Assembly: GCA_964035795.1 (NCBI GenBank)
Contig: OZ038320.1
Coordinates: 13,308,626 to 13,372,625, forward strand
DNA length: 64,000 nt
DNA from: Pterobdella sp. o SKG-2022
Taxonomy: Eukaryota > Annelida > Clitellata > Hirudinida > Piscicolidae
Direction: 5' to 3'
Below, one piece after another: positions 11,947-25,095 of the stretch (position 1 is the stretch's first letter; every line of letters begins with the position of its first letter). The notes beneath the pieces are model-generated. The model saw only the letters and a list, made by a program, of their open reading frames with translations. It had not been told where the DNA came from and did no database searches. A program made the translations under genes and the position numbers.

Positions 11947-14900
11947 TCAACTATGCGCTTCTGGCTCCATGAAACTCAAACACAACTGCTTGTCCCTCTC
12001 GTCACCCCACCCTCCGTTCAACTTGGGCATTCTGTAGTTCAAACATCATCAGGTACTGGTTAATACAATCACTATAAACAATCAATTCATTTTTCTTTTT
12101 CGAAGATTTTTGATGAAATAAAAATAATAAATATTAGTATGGGATTTATTGATTTCACCATGAATTTATATTCAATAAATTAACGCTAAAATCTTTGTAC
12201 GCTCTCATAAACATTATTTAAAGATAGAGTAATATCTTGAGATTACAACTTCGTGATATACTATTTCATTAAAACTAAGCTTGTAAATAAAATATAAAAA
12301 TTGGAGCAATTTTGTGTGTCAAGTTATTAGAAAATTTATAAAAAGTTGCAAGTTCAATAATAATTTGGTATGAAAAATTTTTAAAATCTCATATCGTTGA
12401 TATGCTCATTATTGATTTTACTTTTGCTCAATTGCTTTTATGATTTATACATAAGTTTTATATTGTAAGCTCACTATTGTAGTTAATGCAGGATTACAAT
12501 GGTATTGCTTGCAAAAATTTACTTTGCAATCGATTATAGCAATGTTAAATAGTCCTCATGAATGAGAGTCTGTTTTTTTTTTAATTGAAGTGAATCTAGC
12601 CACGCTCTAGATAGTCGGAATGCAGAGATTTTAAATTTTAAAAACATAATATTAACGTTGTTGAAGTTTCACGTGAATTTTATTGATTTGTTAAACGGCT
12701 AGATTACTTAAAATATAGATTTTTTATAAATATTTCTTTAACTCCAAAATCTTATGAACATACGTAACTCAAACTATGATTCTGTCGGCGATAAAAAAGT
12801 GCTCAATAAAAACATACTAAAATGCAATTATGAATAAGATTAAAATGGCATTAACTTCAGATGTATCTAGACTACTACATTATAATAATATTGCTCTCTC
12901 AAATTTATATAAGTTATAACCTTTTAGGGGCATTTAAAGCACCACCTATGGCTAAAGATTTGGGAAATAGATATTGTTTATTAGAAGTCAAAAGATTTTT
13001 AATGCTGGACACCCTCTGATCTGGATTGCACACTTTCCCTTTGCTGTGCAAACCACTTGAAAAATAATTTTCAATCATGTAAATTATCATATTTGAATCC
13101 TATTAATTCTTTAAAATTATCGAAAATTTTAATGTAGTTTCAATAATAATCAAAACAATTTGAGTCGATTTATGAGATTTTTAATAAATTGAAACAAAAG
13201 TTCACCGACATTTTGATGTAGCTAAACTAACTAAAAGTTGTTGCTGTCTTAATGAATGTATCAAAAATCTCATAAAACGACTTGCATTTTTTCGAGAATT
13301 TATATACTTTTAGACTTTACAGAGTGTAGCAAGTTATGTAAAAATATCTTCAAATTATTACTGGTTTTACATGTTGAAACTTTAGTATTTGAAAAAAAAG
13401 TTCCAACAAGCGAAACCATAATAAGTTGAGCATACCTTTACATAACTTACTACGTGAGGCTGAAAGTATACATTATTTTACAAAAAATTTCGTGTAAGCT
13501 GTAATTTGAAATCTGTCTTTAGAGCACCAACCACTCTCCGATGTGGAAGATACGGGGTGCAGATGATAACATCACAGTAAGCTTTTTGGGAATGCAAGAA
13601 TAACCTGGTGAAGAAGTTCAATCGGTTTTGTTCATTTTCATTAGTGAATGAAGCTATGATAAGACGATAACTATGAATATGAGGTCGTGTAGTGGCAGCA
13701 TTTATCATGAGTTCAAAAATTGAAAATCAATGTAAATTTTAAATTGAAAAAACTAAGAATATTTGATTAGTTTATTTAAAATAGAACAAAACTGTTTGAG
13801 TGTTTGGTGGAGAATCATGGAAGCAGCTTCCAATCGATACATTATTGTTCACAAAAAAATAAGACTTGAAGATCGTCAATTAACTCAATGGAGACAATAA
13901 AGAAAATTATAAACCAATGAAAACTTTTAAAAATGAATATTAAAGAAATTTTAAAAATGCTTCAAAAAATAACAGTGTGTCTTGAATAATTAGGAATTAA
14001 TTAAATGATAATGCATTAGCACTTGTGTTTGTATGAAATTAACCAAAACAGAAACTTCAAACTGTGAATATGGAAGATAAAATTCGTTTAAAAAAATTGA
14101 AAACAATATTCTTTGTGATTAATGATTCTGGTCGTTTGACTAACTCTTATTGTTTTGCAATTTTTTTCATGAAAACTTATTTAACCTATTCAAAAGAAAA
14201 AAATTTATGTGAAATTTCGACAATAAAATAGACGAATAGAATAAAGCCGGTAGAGAATTTTAAGTTCAACTATTCCGAACAATTTTTTAATACTAGTATA
14301 ATTAATATATGAATATATGTCTTCGAACCTATATATGAAATAAAAGTTAGTTATAAAAACGCAGAAAACTCTTGGAAAATTCAAAAAATAAAAATCAAGT
14401 TATTCGAAAAAGATGTATTTGTATGTCAAATACTATGAAAAAATCAGAAGAAGTTATAGAATATTAAAAAAATGAATAAAGATTCATTAACAAACAATGA
14501 ACTTTGTGAAATGCCATTCGCAACTAACCCACCACAAAATCTTAGTAAAACATGTAAAAAACGGAAACATGTTATAAAACTCTAAGCCGACTTAGAAATA
14601 TTCAATAAAAAACAAAAAAAACAAACTAACCACGATCTGACAAATTTAAAGCTTTTCTTCCTACGCAAACACATCATTTTTACACATTTCAAATTATTTG
14701 AATGTCAAGAGTTGAAAATAGTCATCAAATATTTTAAACGTTACATATTGGTCCTGGGCATGACGTTAAACTGCACCCAAGATAGCATCTCTAAATTGAA
14801 ACTACTTTTTTTTTATAACCTGGATAACAGTGGACTTTGGTAGCAGAAATCAACAAACCGATTTTCTGGTATCGTTGTCATTTGGCTTGGCGGATGATCT

Positions 14901-17900
14901 TTGTTTTTGTTGACAACGGCAAGACAACTATCTAAGTGTGAAAACTGCTGATCTTGAATTCGATAATTTCAAGCTAGACGTTAGTTCGGACTGGCAGTCT
15001 ATAAAAATTTTTCCCAAATAAAAAAGGCTTTTTTATAAATTACTATTATGGTATCAATGAACTGCAGTCAATCTCACTTACTGGGATATATACAGCTGTA
15101 TAATCTAATTGGATTAATAAAAATTTAAAAAATATAGCTCAAAGGTAAAGCATTAAAATAATTATCTATAGTTACCGAGTTCGATCCTACATGGGCCGCA
15201 ATTACCACCTGTTCCACAGTGTTTTCGCTACATTGAATTTGTAGCAAGCGCTTTGATCTATAAAGAAAAGCGCTTTAAAAATACTGCATTACATTACATT
15301 ACATAACACAGTATTTCGGTTAATTTACTTTTAATTATATTAGATTATACTGTTGTAGTTATCCGTGTAACTGAAGATGGCAGCAACCAGTCTAGCTTGT
15401 TGATACTATTATAAAAAATTTATAAAACAGGCCATTTTATTTAAGCCGAGTTCTTATAAACTGCCCGCTCAAGCTAATGTCTAACATAAAATAATCGAAT
15501 TTAAAATCCACCGTTCCCACACATAGGCAGCTTGTTTTGCCGTTGTCAACTACAATCATAAGCCAAATGATAACAGTACAAAAATGTCGTTGTCAATACC
15601 TGCTACATCAGTCTTCTGATAACCAGGTTATAAAAAAGCAGCCTTTAACTATGGGCGCTATTTGGATGTTGTTTAGGCCAATGCTCAGAATAAGATTTAT
15701 ATAATATTAATTATTATAATGAAAAATTTTCAAAGCACAAAAAAAAATGTATTATGATGGAATATAAAGCTTAACAATGAATAGAAATACCTATGAAATG
15801 CAGTGACCAGTCCCAGTTATAATCATCCAGCCTGCAAAATGCCTGCAAGTCATTTGTAGGGTTGTAATGGACAACAGATATTTATTCAAATATTATTTTA
15901 TGATGTTTACTCATATGCCAAAAAATTGCAAAATGGGAATTCAGTCTAAAAATTAATTAATGAAGAATCGAGTAGTACGAAAAAAATATGTTGGTAAACC
16001 ACAAAAAAATGTTTTTATTCATAAACTTATGAGAATATGTGACAACCTAGAGTGGTAAAATTGTTTTAATACAAACTTCAAAAACTTTGAAAACAGTATT
16101 AGTAATTGTTTGCATTGATGATACACATTCAGAGGCATTCCCAGGAGGAGTTGAAGGAACCGTGAATTGCCTCCATTGTTTATAATCCTCCCAAACCATC
16201 CGTATCTTCCTTCACTTTCTCCCTATTTTCTTTGTCCTATCTCCTCAAGCTACGACCATAAAATTCCGAACTAAAAAGTCTATCAAACCATTCTTTAGCT
16301 TTCTCAACGTGACCAAACTACTTTGATTTTTAAATTCTAGTTATGTCACAAAATTGCTTTTCGGTCATTTTTTAGCTTCAGTCGTATTCAACTAAATGAG
16401 ATTTACAGCAGTATTTTCAAAAAAATGAACAGATAAATTAATTATCAAATTAACAATGAGCAATAAACCAACCACTCCACACTTCTTGAACTCTGACCAC
16501 ACCGATCTATCAAAAGACATGCCCATGTTGTGCTTGTTCGACAACCAAGGTCCAATACTCACCTGAGATCCCGTTGTTATGTAACATCATAAAACACAAT
16601 AATATATGGTATGGTATAAGAAAATCATATGATAAGCTAGAAGAAACCTTCAAAATCATTTGATATATGCATCATAGTATACAAAGTAGTTAACAAAATT
16701 AGTTAAATTTTGTGTTCAAATATTAATGACGGCAAAAAGGTGCTTTAAATTTCAAAAAGTGGTATGATAATAAGTTTGAGTTGAAGTACCGTGTGAGCAT
16801 TGTTTTGGAATCTTGGCTTTTTATCATAAGTTCCTAATGTCATTATGTCACAAGAAGGACAAGAACTGAAAATAATAATTCATTGATGGAATTATAAGAA
16901 AAAATTATTAACTTAAAATAATAACAGAAAAATCATTTTTGAGTTCATTACACAGTGAAGTTTCAAGCTTCTTTAAATTTAATTATGTTCTATTCATGAA
17001 TTATATTTTCGAAAAGCTGAAAGAACTTCCAATTTTTACGAAAAAATGAAATTTCCAAAGGTTGTTATGTAAACCCAAGTTCTATTTTATAAAAGAAAAA
17101 GAAAACGGAAAAACCCATGAAGAATTTTTTAAAATTTAGGAAATAATTACGAAACAACAAAATCAAATCAAAATTCTATTTATAAAAAAACTAAAAAAAA
17201 CAAAATTTATGCAAAAAAAACCCAATAAAAACAACGTATTTTGACGAAAGTTCAAAAACTATAATGCGGTTGGGTATTATATAAGGAATAATAAAGTTTG
17301 ATAATAATAATAAAAGATGAGTGATGTCACTGTGGGAAAATTGTATAAAAAAAATTGCATGGACTGTCAACCCGGATAGTGGCCAAATCATTAGATTGTC
17401 TACAAGCAAATATACTTTTTGAATCTGTTATAATCTTTAATTATGTTCGCAAGCCCAAATTATATGTATGTATGGCCAATAAATATTCAATCACCCTGAG
17501 AAAAAAATGTATTATACAATTATTCTTAGTATCCTTAGTATTATTGAAGAGTAATAGACACATGATCAAAATTTTCACAATTTATTTCCAGGGTACAACT
17601 TTTTTGATAAGAATATTTGCCATCTTATAAACCTATTGAATCGAGAGATACCTTTGAACCACTTCAGTGCATTTTAAACACTTGCTTGCCAACACTGCAT
17701 TTGTACAATTGTTTCTAGTAAGGTTCTATCAAGAGAAAGTGGCGTCAAAACGATAATAATATAGACCATACATTCCACATTTTGATTAAGCACTATTATT
17801 ATGTTTTTCTTGATTAAACCATTAACGCCATGTCTTTATTTAAGCTTCAATTTTTTTAGATTTCTGGAACCTTTAAAAAAAATTTAATATTTGAAAAAAA

Positions 17901-20110
17901 TTTTTTGAGCAATTTTTTAAAAAGTGTTTTCTCAACTGAAGGCAGGCAAGCGCGTAATAAAGCTCAAATCATAATAGTCTTGATATTATATATATTTTTG
18001 TTTTAAAACTGAAAGCGGCCTAGAAACCAAAATGGTCACATGTTTCATTTAAAAAATTTATAAAAAAAAATAAAGACATAATTATCGTTCATTTGGCATG
18101 AAAATCATACCAACATTATATATGTAGTGGGACTTCGCATGCTTTACATCTAATTTTTTTGTTTTTTACAATGTGAGCATCTCCCTTGATCACAAGATTC
18201 CTTTATATGCTCCAGAGAATTCTTTTTTTATTATTGGCGTGACTCTTTCTTTTGAGCCACATTGAACACTAATTTTGGCAGAAGCTCCGTATTTTTCTAG
18301 ATATTCGCAATACGTGATTTTTTCCGCTGATGTTTTTGTATAAATTCCACGCATTTTGGCACGAATTATCTATACCAAAAGCAAACAGTGGAAACCACAA
18401 TTTTTTTACCCCTAAAAGAGATTTTCTGGGCATGTATATTTTGATCGAACCGATCAACTCTTCCCATACACGAGTTGTAGATGGATACCACCTTTGGACA
18501 TACAGCATTTATTCGTCTTCTTTTGGAATCTATTTTTGCAACCCTGCTAACAATCGAAGTAGGGTGTATTGAATAGGCATTAGATGCCAAAGTTACTACC
18601 TTAGTATCTTTCCATGCTACAACAGATATATTATCGGTGGTAGCCATGGTCATTCCACCTCTTTTTTTTTGAAGCTTTCAAATCTGAACGGCAATTTTTA
18701 AGTCTGTTCACTCTTATAGTGCTTGTACCAAAATGGCCTAATTGTGTAAGCTTATCCAAAAGAGGCAAACTAGTTAAGAATAGATCGCAAAATAAATCAT
18801 ATGGTCCTTGCGGTAAAACCGATACCATTTCCAAAACCATAAGCATTTTGGTGACTTAGTGGAGTTGATTTCGTACCTTGACATAGAATGAAATGCACCA
18901 AGTGTTCTGCTGATGTGCACAATGACCATATCTTATACCCAAAGTCAAGAGGCTTTCAATGTATGTGCTGCTTTGCTCCGTTTTTCATAATAGGGAATCA
19001 TTGATTCATCTATTGCGTATTTGAAGCTTTTTTCTTTTTTGAAATTATTTTTGAAAGATTCGTTCAAAAGCGAAAAATATAAAGAAACTTTGGCAAATTT
19101 TTCATCAAAAATTTGTGTGTTATCACATGTGTAAATATTTGTGAATTTCGAAAAACCTATTTCTCTACATTGCAGATGAGACTAACTCATTGTGAGTGTC
19201 CTTCTTAAATTTCCAAAACATTCTCATATTTTTAAAGGAAGCATAGCCCGTCAAGAGAAGGATGCCAATGTAAACTTTTATCTTTTCTTCAGAGACACGC
19301 AGGTGGTGTTTTCTTTGAAAAGCATACGTGTTAGTCATATAAACAATTATAGATATTATTTCATTAATAAAAACAGCTTCCCATGTGCTTACTATGATAA
19401 CATCACAAGCGTTGAGGGTTTCAGGTAAATTTAGAGTATTTGTATTTCTTTCGAACACTTCTGTCTTTTGTCATTTTCGGGTGCCATTCTTTCCAGTTTT
19501 TAGTTACCTTTTTTTATAAAATTTTGAAATAAGTTTTCAAGAACTTTATAATCCATATTTGAGCACAATATGGATGACTTTCATACCATAATTATATTTT
19601 TCAACCTTGTTAACTGGTAAATCTCAATTTTCAATGGGTTCACGTTTTTGAATTAAAATCATCAGTGTCTTATGATAAGAAAACCGGGTTTTGAATTGAA
19701 TCTTGAAACAGAAAAATTAGATCCAACTTAAAACTAATTTTAATTTATAATTTTGACCGAAAACTGAGAAAAACACTGATAAACAGAGTCAGTCTGATGA
19801 TGATTATACAATCACTTACTCAAAACAGGTATCAATCTTAAGTTAATGCAGATATTTATAACTTTTTAACTATGCTCATTCATATTTCACAAAAATTAAT
19901 ATAAATATTTAAAGTTTAATAGTTGTTGAAATCGATTTCTAAGGTCATTTATCAATAGTTTATATTGATCTTTAATTTTCATGTCTAAAAAAAGAGACTA
20001 ATTTTATATTGGTCTTTATCTATTACTGTTTTAAATATATATAAATAGATAGAACGATAGATATTTAGATAGATAGATAGACAGATAGATAGATAGATAG
20101 ATATAGATAA

Positions 20111-20199
<89 letters not shown>

Positions 20200-23100
20200 A
20201 AGTTAGATAGATAGATAGTTAGATAGATAGATAAATAGATAGATAAATAGATAGATAGAACGATAGATAGATAGATAGATAAATGGGTAGATATAGATAG
20301 ATAGATAGGTAGATAGATAGATAGATTTTTTTTCAACCCGGCGATACCAAAATTGAAAAAAAATACAGATACCAAAAAAAAAACTATAAATAAATTGAAA
20401 AAATAGCGATAGATAATAAATAAATAGGAAAATGAATAAGCCGATCATCATCATCGTTTTGCATCCGTTTCCATGCTAGCATGGGTTGGACGGGGTCTCA
20501 TAATGGCTTTTCTCCACAATCTACGGTCTTGGGCAAGTTCAGGATTGAGTTTCATTTTTCTAAGGTCGTTGCTTAATGTTTTTCTCGGTCTACCTTGTTC
20601 TCGCTTACCCTCGATAGGCAAAAAAATAAATAAAAATTAACTATGTAATAAACAAACCTTTTACGTAGTGAATTCATTTTGAGAAGTATAGGCACGAAGT
20701 CTTCGGAAACAAAGTGGTCCTCCTCCATGAAGAGGAACAAGCCTCGGTACAACCTGGTCACCTCCAAGTGATCAAACACGTGGTTCAACTGCAGTTAGTG
20801 GCAATGAGTTTATCATTAATATGTATAATAGTAAATAATTATCATTTTTTATGAAAGTCAGTATGGTATTAACGGCTGGTTATATATAATGTGTATTATA
20901 AAACTAGTATTGGCGATTTATCTAATCTTATCAAACTCTTCAGCTGATTGACAAACACTTGAATATTATAATGTAACGTGCCTAAAAATAGACATAAAAA
21001 CGCAAAAATTGTAAAACTAAAATTTTTGTTAACAAATCATTTTGATATTGGTGAGATTCCATCGTCATGTTTCAAATACAAACTGAATTTATTCATTTCC
21101 TACACAAATATGCAATTTGCTCTTAAATATTTTTACCTTCCAAAACCAGTGATGTTTAGTTTGAGTATATTTAGCTTCTCTGTAATGGCCATAGCGGTCG
21201 GGGAAATCTTTATTCAAACAACCTAGGTTCATGGCCCTGTTATTGAACGAGTGTTAATCAATGACTTAATGAACGACCATGAGCACGAAAAAGGCTAGCT
21301 TATGAATAATGATTATGTCTATAATTGACGAATTTAAAACTTATAAAAATTTATCGTGAGTTTTCTATTTTCCCCAAATCTTCACTCATCGTAACTGAGA
21401 TAGACAAACTAACTTATTTTTCACTCATCAAAAAAAATGATACCATAATTATAAAGAATAACCAATATTATTAGAAACTTAATTTCAAAAAGACTGACAT
21501 CTAAACTGATAACTGTCAAAAATCAAAACTTGCTTTTACAACATTTTGGGTACTTGCTTCGGCGTTGGCTACTAGAATCATTTTAAACCCATATGACAAC
21601 AATAAAAAAATATCAGTCTGATAATATTGTCACTCAGCTTATAACAGCAAACAGCCTGTAACTACAGACACTGAGAAGTTTAAGTTAAAATCAAGAACGT
21701 TCTGGCTTTATTTACTAATGCCAACCACGGTTCGTGATAGATAAACTTGGAAAAATGAATCAAATTTAATTATTTGGAGAAAATATTATAAAAGAGTGGA
21801 ATGCCAACGTTTTTTTGTCAGCGTTTCTTGGACAGTCCCTGGGGTCCTCCCCTGGGAATTCGTGTTGATAGAGTTGTTGTGAGTATGGATAGAAGACTTG
21901 CATCACCTGTGGTTTTGAAGCTTCAGTCAATATCTTGTATTATGATTTGATAGTTGACAGATTGTCTTAATGGGAAATTTAGTATTTTGATTAAATATGT
22001 TTTATAGAACAAAAAATAAAACTGTATACTCAAAATTTATAAATAAAAATCGAATTGATGGAATGATATACAAGGTGTAGCATTTTATTAAATAAACGAG
22101 TCACAAACCGCGCAAAAAGTGATATTTCTGACTAATTCATTGATTTCATCGTCATAGTGGTCATGGCTGAATATCACAAGAACTTTGTCAATGTCGGACG
22201 CCTTCCCCAAAGATGATATCAAATGCTTCAAGTATTCTGTCCTATTGTGAACCTGCGCATGTCATATTATTTAGAATGAGGTAAAGTATCTAGAAGATAT
22301 TTTTTAATCATATCTGTAATACTTATTATAAAAATAGATAATTGAAAAATTCCTCATGTGTTGTTGACTGGGAATTATGAAGCTATTTATTCGAAACTAT
22401 GCTGTATTTAAAGTAAATAATCATAGAATATATCGTTAATATTGTTAACGAGTTAGCCTACGATAAAATTGTATAAAGATAAACACAGGATTTGAAACTT
22501 TATTGAAGTTGAAATCCTCCGTTTATCTTTAAACAAATATCGTTAAGAGTTACACGCATGAATATGTTGAAAATGATTTGAAGGATGAAAGGACACGCAA
22601 AGAAGTAATGATTGAAGCTGCTTTACCTACCTGTATAACGACCACGATTGATACTTCTGAAGAGGCAAGATCATATCTGCGTGTGTACATTGGTTCAATA
22701 ATTGTGAGAAAGATGTTGAGAGCTTATTAATAGTCATTTTGAAAATATTTCTGTCAAAATTGAACCTGTTTAAATTGAATATTTTTTGTTCTCTGTTCAA
22801 CCTCCAAATGGTGTTTTTGACTTCAACCAAGTACGGACTCATGGTTTGTGTGTAGTTCAGAAACGATAAATCCAAACTCGAGTTTAAAGCATTGATTTGA
22901 AAAAAATTTGGATTTTGATATTTCTCTAAAATATTTTTGTTCGGATTTTTACCATCTTGAGTTTTCACGAAGACATCAGTATTCCCCTGGTCTATATTGT
23001 TGTCGATACCTCTCCTCTTCAAGTGGTCTATAATGAGCTTGCGACTTCCCCTGTCGAGTTGGAACAACTCCAAGTCCCTCATGAACGTTTCATTCGTTAT

Positions 23101-24526
23101 CTGTTGATTGTCTTCTAAACCCTGGAAATGATAATGAAATACATAAAACAATAAATAAAAAAATTTTGCTCCATGAAAAAAAAAATGAATTATAATGAAA
23201 AAATTAAAAAAAATTAAAAATGGGGAGCTTTGAATACCACAATGAAAGCCGAAAAATTCCGTGAATACATTTTATAACCTCGCGTTTATCTCTTCTATTG
23301 TCGTTTTAGACTCTATTTATTACAAATGTTATAGCAGTCAGATTTATTTGCGTTTTATAAAGTATTTTGATGAAAGATAAAATTTTTTGAGAATAAAAAA
23401 TAAAAAAAGTAATTAACAAAAACACCTAGAAATTATTTAAAAAACTTTGAAAACAACTGTGATAATTTCGAAAACTAGAGTAATTGGTTTTAAAACTCAA
23501 AAAAATTAGAAACTATATGAATTCAATAACGAACAAAAAGTTTTTTTCAAATATATGAGTTGTTTGATGAGCTGAACATGAAATATATATTTTTGTAATT
23601 ATATATAATTTTATAAAATTTTTATTTCAATTTGAGATGTTTTAAACATTTATCAAAACAGTGAAAACTGGTTATATGTAGATCCTCACTGACACTAGTT
23701 TATAACTGAAAAAACTCCTCAAAAGTGGCTTAAGAAAATATCACCAGTGATTATATATCTATAATCAAAAAACAAAACTTTTTGTAAACAAACCTGTATT
23801 ATCAAGTATATTCTTAACAATTAACTAGAAAAACAAACTTCAAATTGTAAAAGTATACGGAAAGTTACTTTCACCCCTTAAATCATTTACTTGACACTAA
23901 TAAATCTTAAATGCCTCAGAATTTATACTATCATCATAATGATAAAATTTCGTACATCCAAAAAGTTAAAACTTTGAAAAATATGAACACTCATTTCAAA
24001 TTCTGTGAATCTAACCTGTTTTCGAACAATTCTTTGTAATGAAACATAAAACTAATAAGTACATCGATCAGTCCATCTTTAGTATTGATTCTGCACTTTT
24101 AATCAGACTAGACTAATAAATTTACATTATTTAATTGAATTTAGAAAACTTGAGCTAGATGAAACAAGCAAAGTGATACTAAACTTTGCACGTTTCATCA
24201 AACAAAATATATTTATGAAACTTAGAAATGATTAATTTAATTAAAAATTTGAAGAATTATTTTTTGTTCTTAGTATTCAGTAAGAAGACTATTGGCCTTA
24301 ACAGGTAAAACATGTTTATATAGATAAAGGAATCGACAGATCTACAGTGTAAATACCAGTTAAAAGTTGTCTCAAACTTTTTCAATAAAACATTAATAAA
24401 AACAGCATCAAGTTATTCATTGCTGCTTACCCAGGTTGCAGGGATTAAAGCAAGATTGAGACTCAAAATTATTGAGTATGCGCAAAGTGAACCTAATAAC
24501 TGAGAAAGACCACAATATCGAAGCAT
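11947..24526 (-). CDS. MGAT2: alpha-1,6-mannosyl-glycoprotein 2-beta-GlcNAc-transferase (GnT-II)
   Basis: Golgi enzyme that adds GlcNAc in beta-1,2 linkage to the alpha-1,6 mannose arm, opening complex N-glycan synthesis. Thirteen exons: 24526-24431, 23121-22766, 22676-22631, 22252-22109, 21906-21809, 21236-21137, 20788-20658, 16865-16790, 16562-16473, 15842-15791, 13604-13532, 13055-12921, 12031-11947. They total 1482 nt, all phases agree, and they encode 493 aa (human 447). Exon 1 gives a short cytoplasmic tail and a hydrophobic signal anchor (about residues 10-30). A divergent stem follows to about 140, then the GT domain: VHNRTEYL, VLVIFSHD, HEFPGEDPRDCPRN, YGHYREAKYTQTKHHWFWK, the metal-binding FMEEDHF (about 302), SCPSCD, LDDYNWDW with the expected catalytic Asp, APRIFHIGEC and NGGWGDERD. 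No stop or frameshift is visible. Transposons sit in the introns, most in intron 7. Confidence 0.95.
14746..15122 (+). repeat. dispersed repeat family A, plus copy
   Basis: About 375 bp, from a GGTCCTGGGCATGACG-like start to a TATAATCTAATTGGATT end. It is shared with copies near 15340, 30436, 32826, 33166 and 49205. Shared landmarks are TATAACCTGGATAACAG, GGTATCGTTGTCATTTGGC, TTGACAACGGCAAG and GGCAGTCTAT. No coding capacity was seen. Copies differ by perhaps 15-30 percent by eye, so the family is old. This copy lies in MGAT2 intron 10. Confidence 0.75.
15130..15312 (+). mobile_element. tRNA-derived SINE, copy 1
   Basis: The head resembles a tRNA: an A-box-like segment (TAGCTCAAAGGTAAAGC) followed by a B box in GTTACCGAGTTCGATCC. 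The body holds ACCACCTGTTCCACAGTG and AAGCGCTTTGATCTATA, and the tail is a short ATTAC repeat. The same unit occurs in the opposite orientation at 61338-61556. It sits between two family A copies inside an MGAT2 intron. Confidence 0.75.
15340..15668 (-). repeat. dispersed repeat family A, minus copy
   Basis: Reads as family A on the minus strand: TATAACCTGG, ATCATTTGGCTT, GTTGACAACGGCAAAAC, GGCAGTTTATAA and the TATAATCTAAT end. With the plus copy at 14746 it forms a tail-to-tail inverted pair around the SINE, all within one MGAT2 intron. Confidence 0.7.
18150..19458 (-). pseudogene. piggyBac-type transposase, degenerate
   Basis: A DDE transposase of the piggyBac/PGBD family, running down the minus strand inside MGAT2 intron 7. 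The N-terminal block (19458-19165) contains RVSEEKIKVYIGILLLTGY. A middle block has the family motif YAIDESMIPYYEKR, carrying one catalytic Asp. Next come WKDTKVVTLAS and SCMGRVDRFDQN, then KLWFPLFAFGIDNSCQNAW in a shifted frame. It ends with a cysteine-rich tail (GRCSHCKK) stopping at 18150. At least two frame changes and an in-frame stop separate the blocks, so it is inactive as it stands. The motifs remain easy to read, so decay looks moderate. I could not identify its terminal repeats or TTAA target site. Confidence 0.85.
20044..20325. repeat. (GATA)n microsatellite
   Basis: About 280 bp of GATA/TAGA tetranucleotide repeat with scattered point changes. The long minus-strand frames here (repeated YLSI) are translations of the microsatellite, not genes. 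It lies in MGAT2 intron 7. Confidence 0.95.
20449..20640 (-). mobile_element. LINE 3' terminal fragment
   Basis: On the minus strand this reads as the end of a non-LTR retrotransposon ORF2: GRPRKTLSNDLRKMKL, then AQDRRLWRKAIMRPRPTHAS, ending METDAKR and a run of GAT/TGA. The DNA at the 3' end (CCATGCTAGCATGGGTTGGA) resembles, from memory, the tail of cephalopod SINEs, which would suit a SINE/LINE pair sharing a 3' end. The fragment is 5'-truncated and lies in MGAT2 intron 7. Confidence 0.7.
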
Positions 24527-25095
24527 TAAAAGGCTGATGGGGTTTGATGTTGCAACACTTGTCTGTCGGGCTTTTTACTATGAACATCTTCATTCATTTT
24601 TAGTAAACAATGATAAAACGTCACACCAAAGCGCCAATTTTCAACTAATGCATTATAATTTTATCTCTTTCAAAAATTAAACGAGTCAAGTTTGACGATA
24701 TTTTTTTGCTAAAAGGGATTATAAAACTAACTTATAGCACTGCTCATGAATAATGGTCTACCCCTAATAAGTGAAATAACTTTTGATCAAAAATCTACTT
24801 TTATTAAGCTATATCATTGAAAATTTCATGTAATATTGAGGATTTAATTACAAGATAACGTCAAAATACAAAATATATTTAAATTTATTAAAGTCACCCG
24901 TAAAAATCTGCTCAGTCTTATTTGAAAGTTAAAAGTACATTGTTTAGGTTTGTTTGGCGTTGTTATAATAATTATGATCAATTAAGTCTAAAAAAACTCA
25001 AACCGATATTTTGAAAAAAGTCTGAAATTTTAACGTGTAAGAGGGTTAGAGGAAGAGAAAATCGCCTAACAGATTACGACGTTCCAAATCAACAA
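24527..25095. other. spacer upstream of MGAT2
   Basis: The region just 5' of the MGAT2 start codon should hold its promoter and 5' UTR. I see no convincing TATA box or other promoter element among the AT-rich sequence. Confidence 0.4.

Noticed and set aside
20031..20454. Minus-strand frames of 83-114 codons rich in YLSI repeats
   Set aside because: They are translations of the GATA microsatellite.
22627..23151. Single-exon 174-codon protein
   Set aside because: It is MGAT2 exon 2 plus read-through of an 89-bp intron (22765-22677) and the next exon in the wrong frame.
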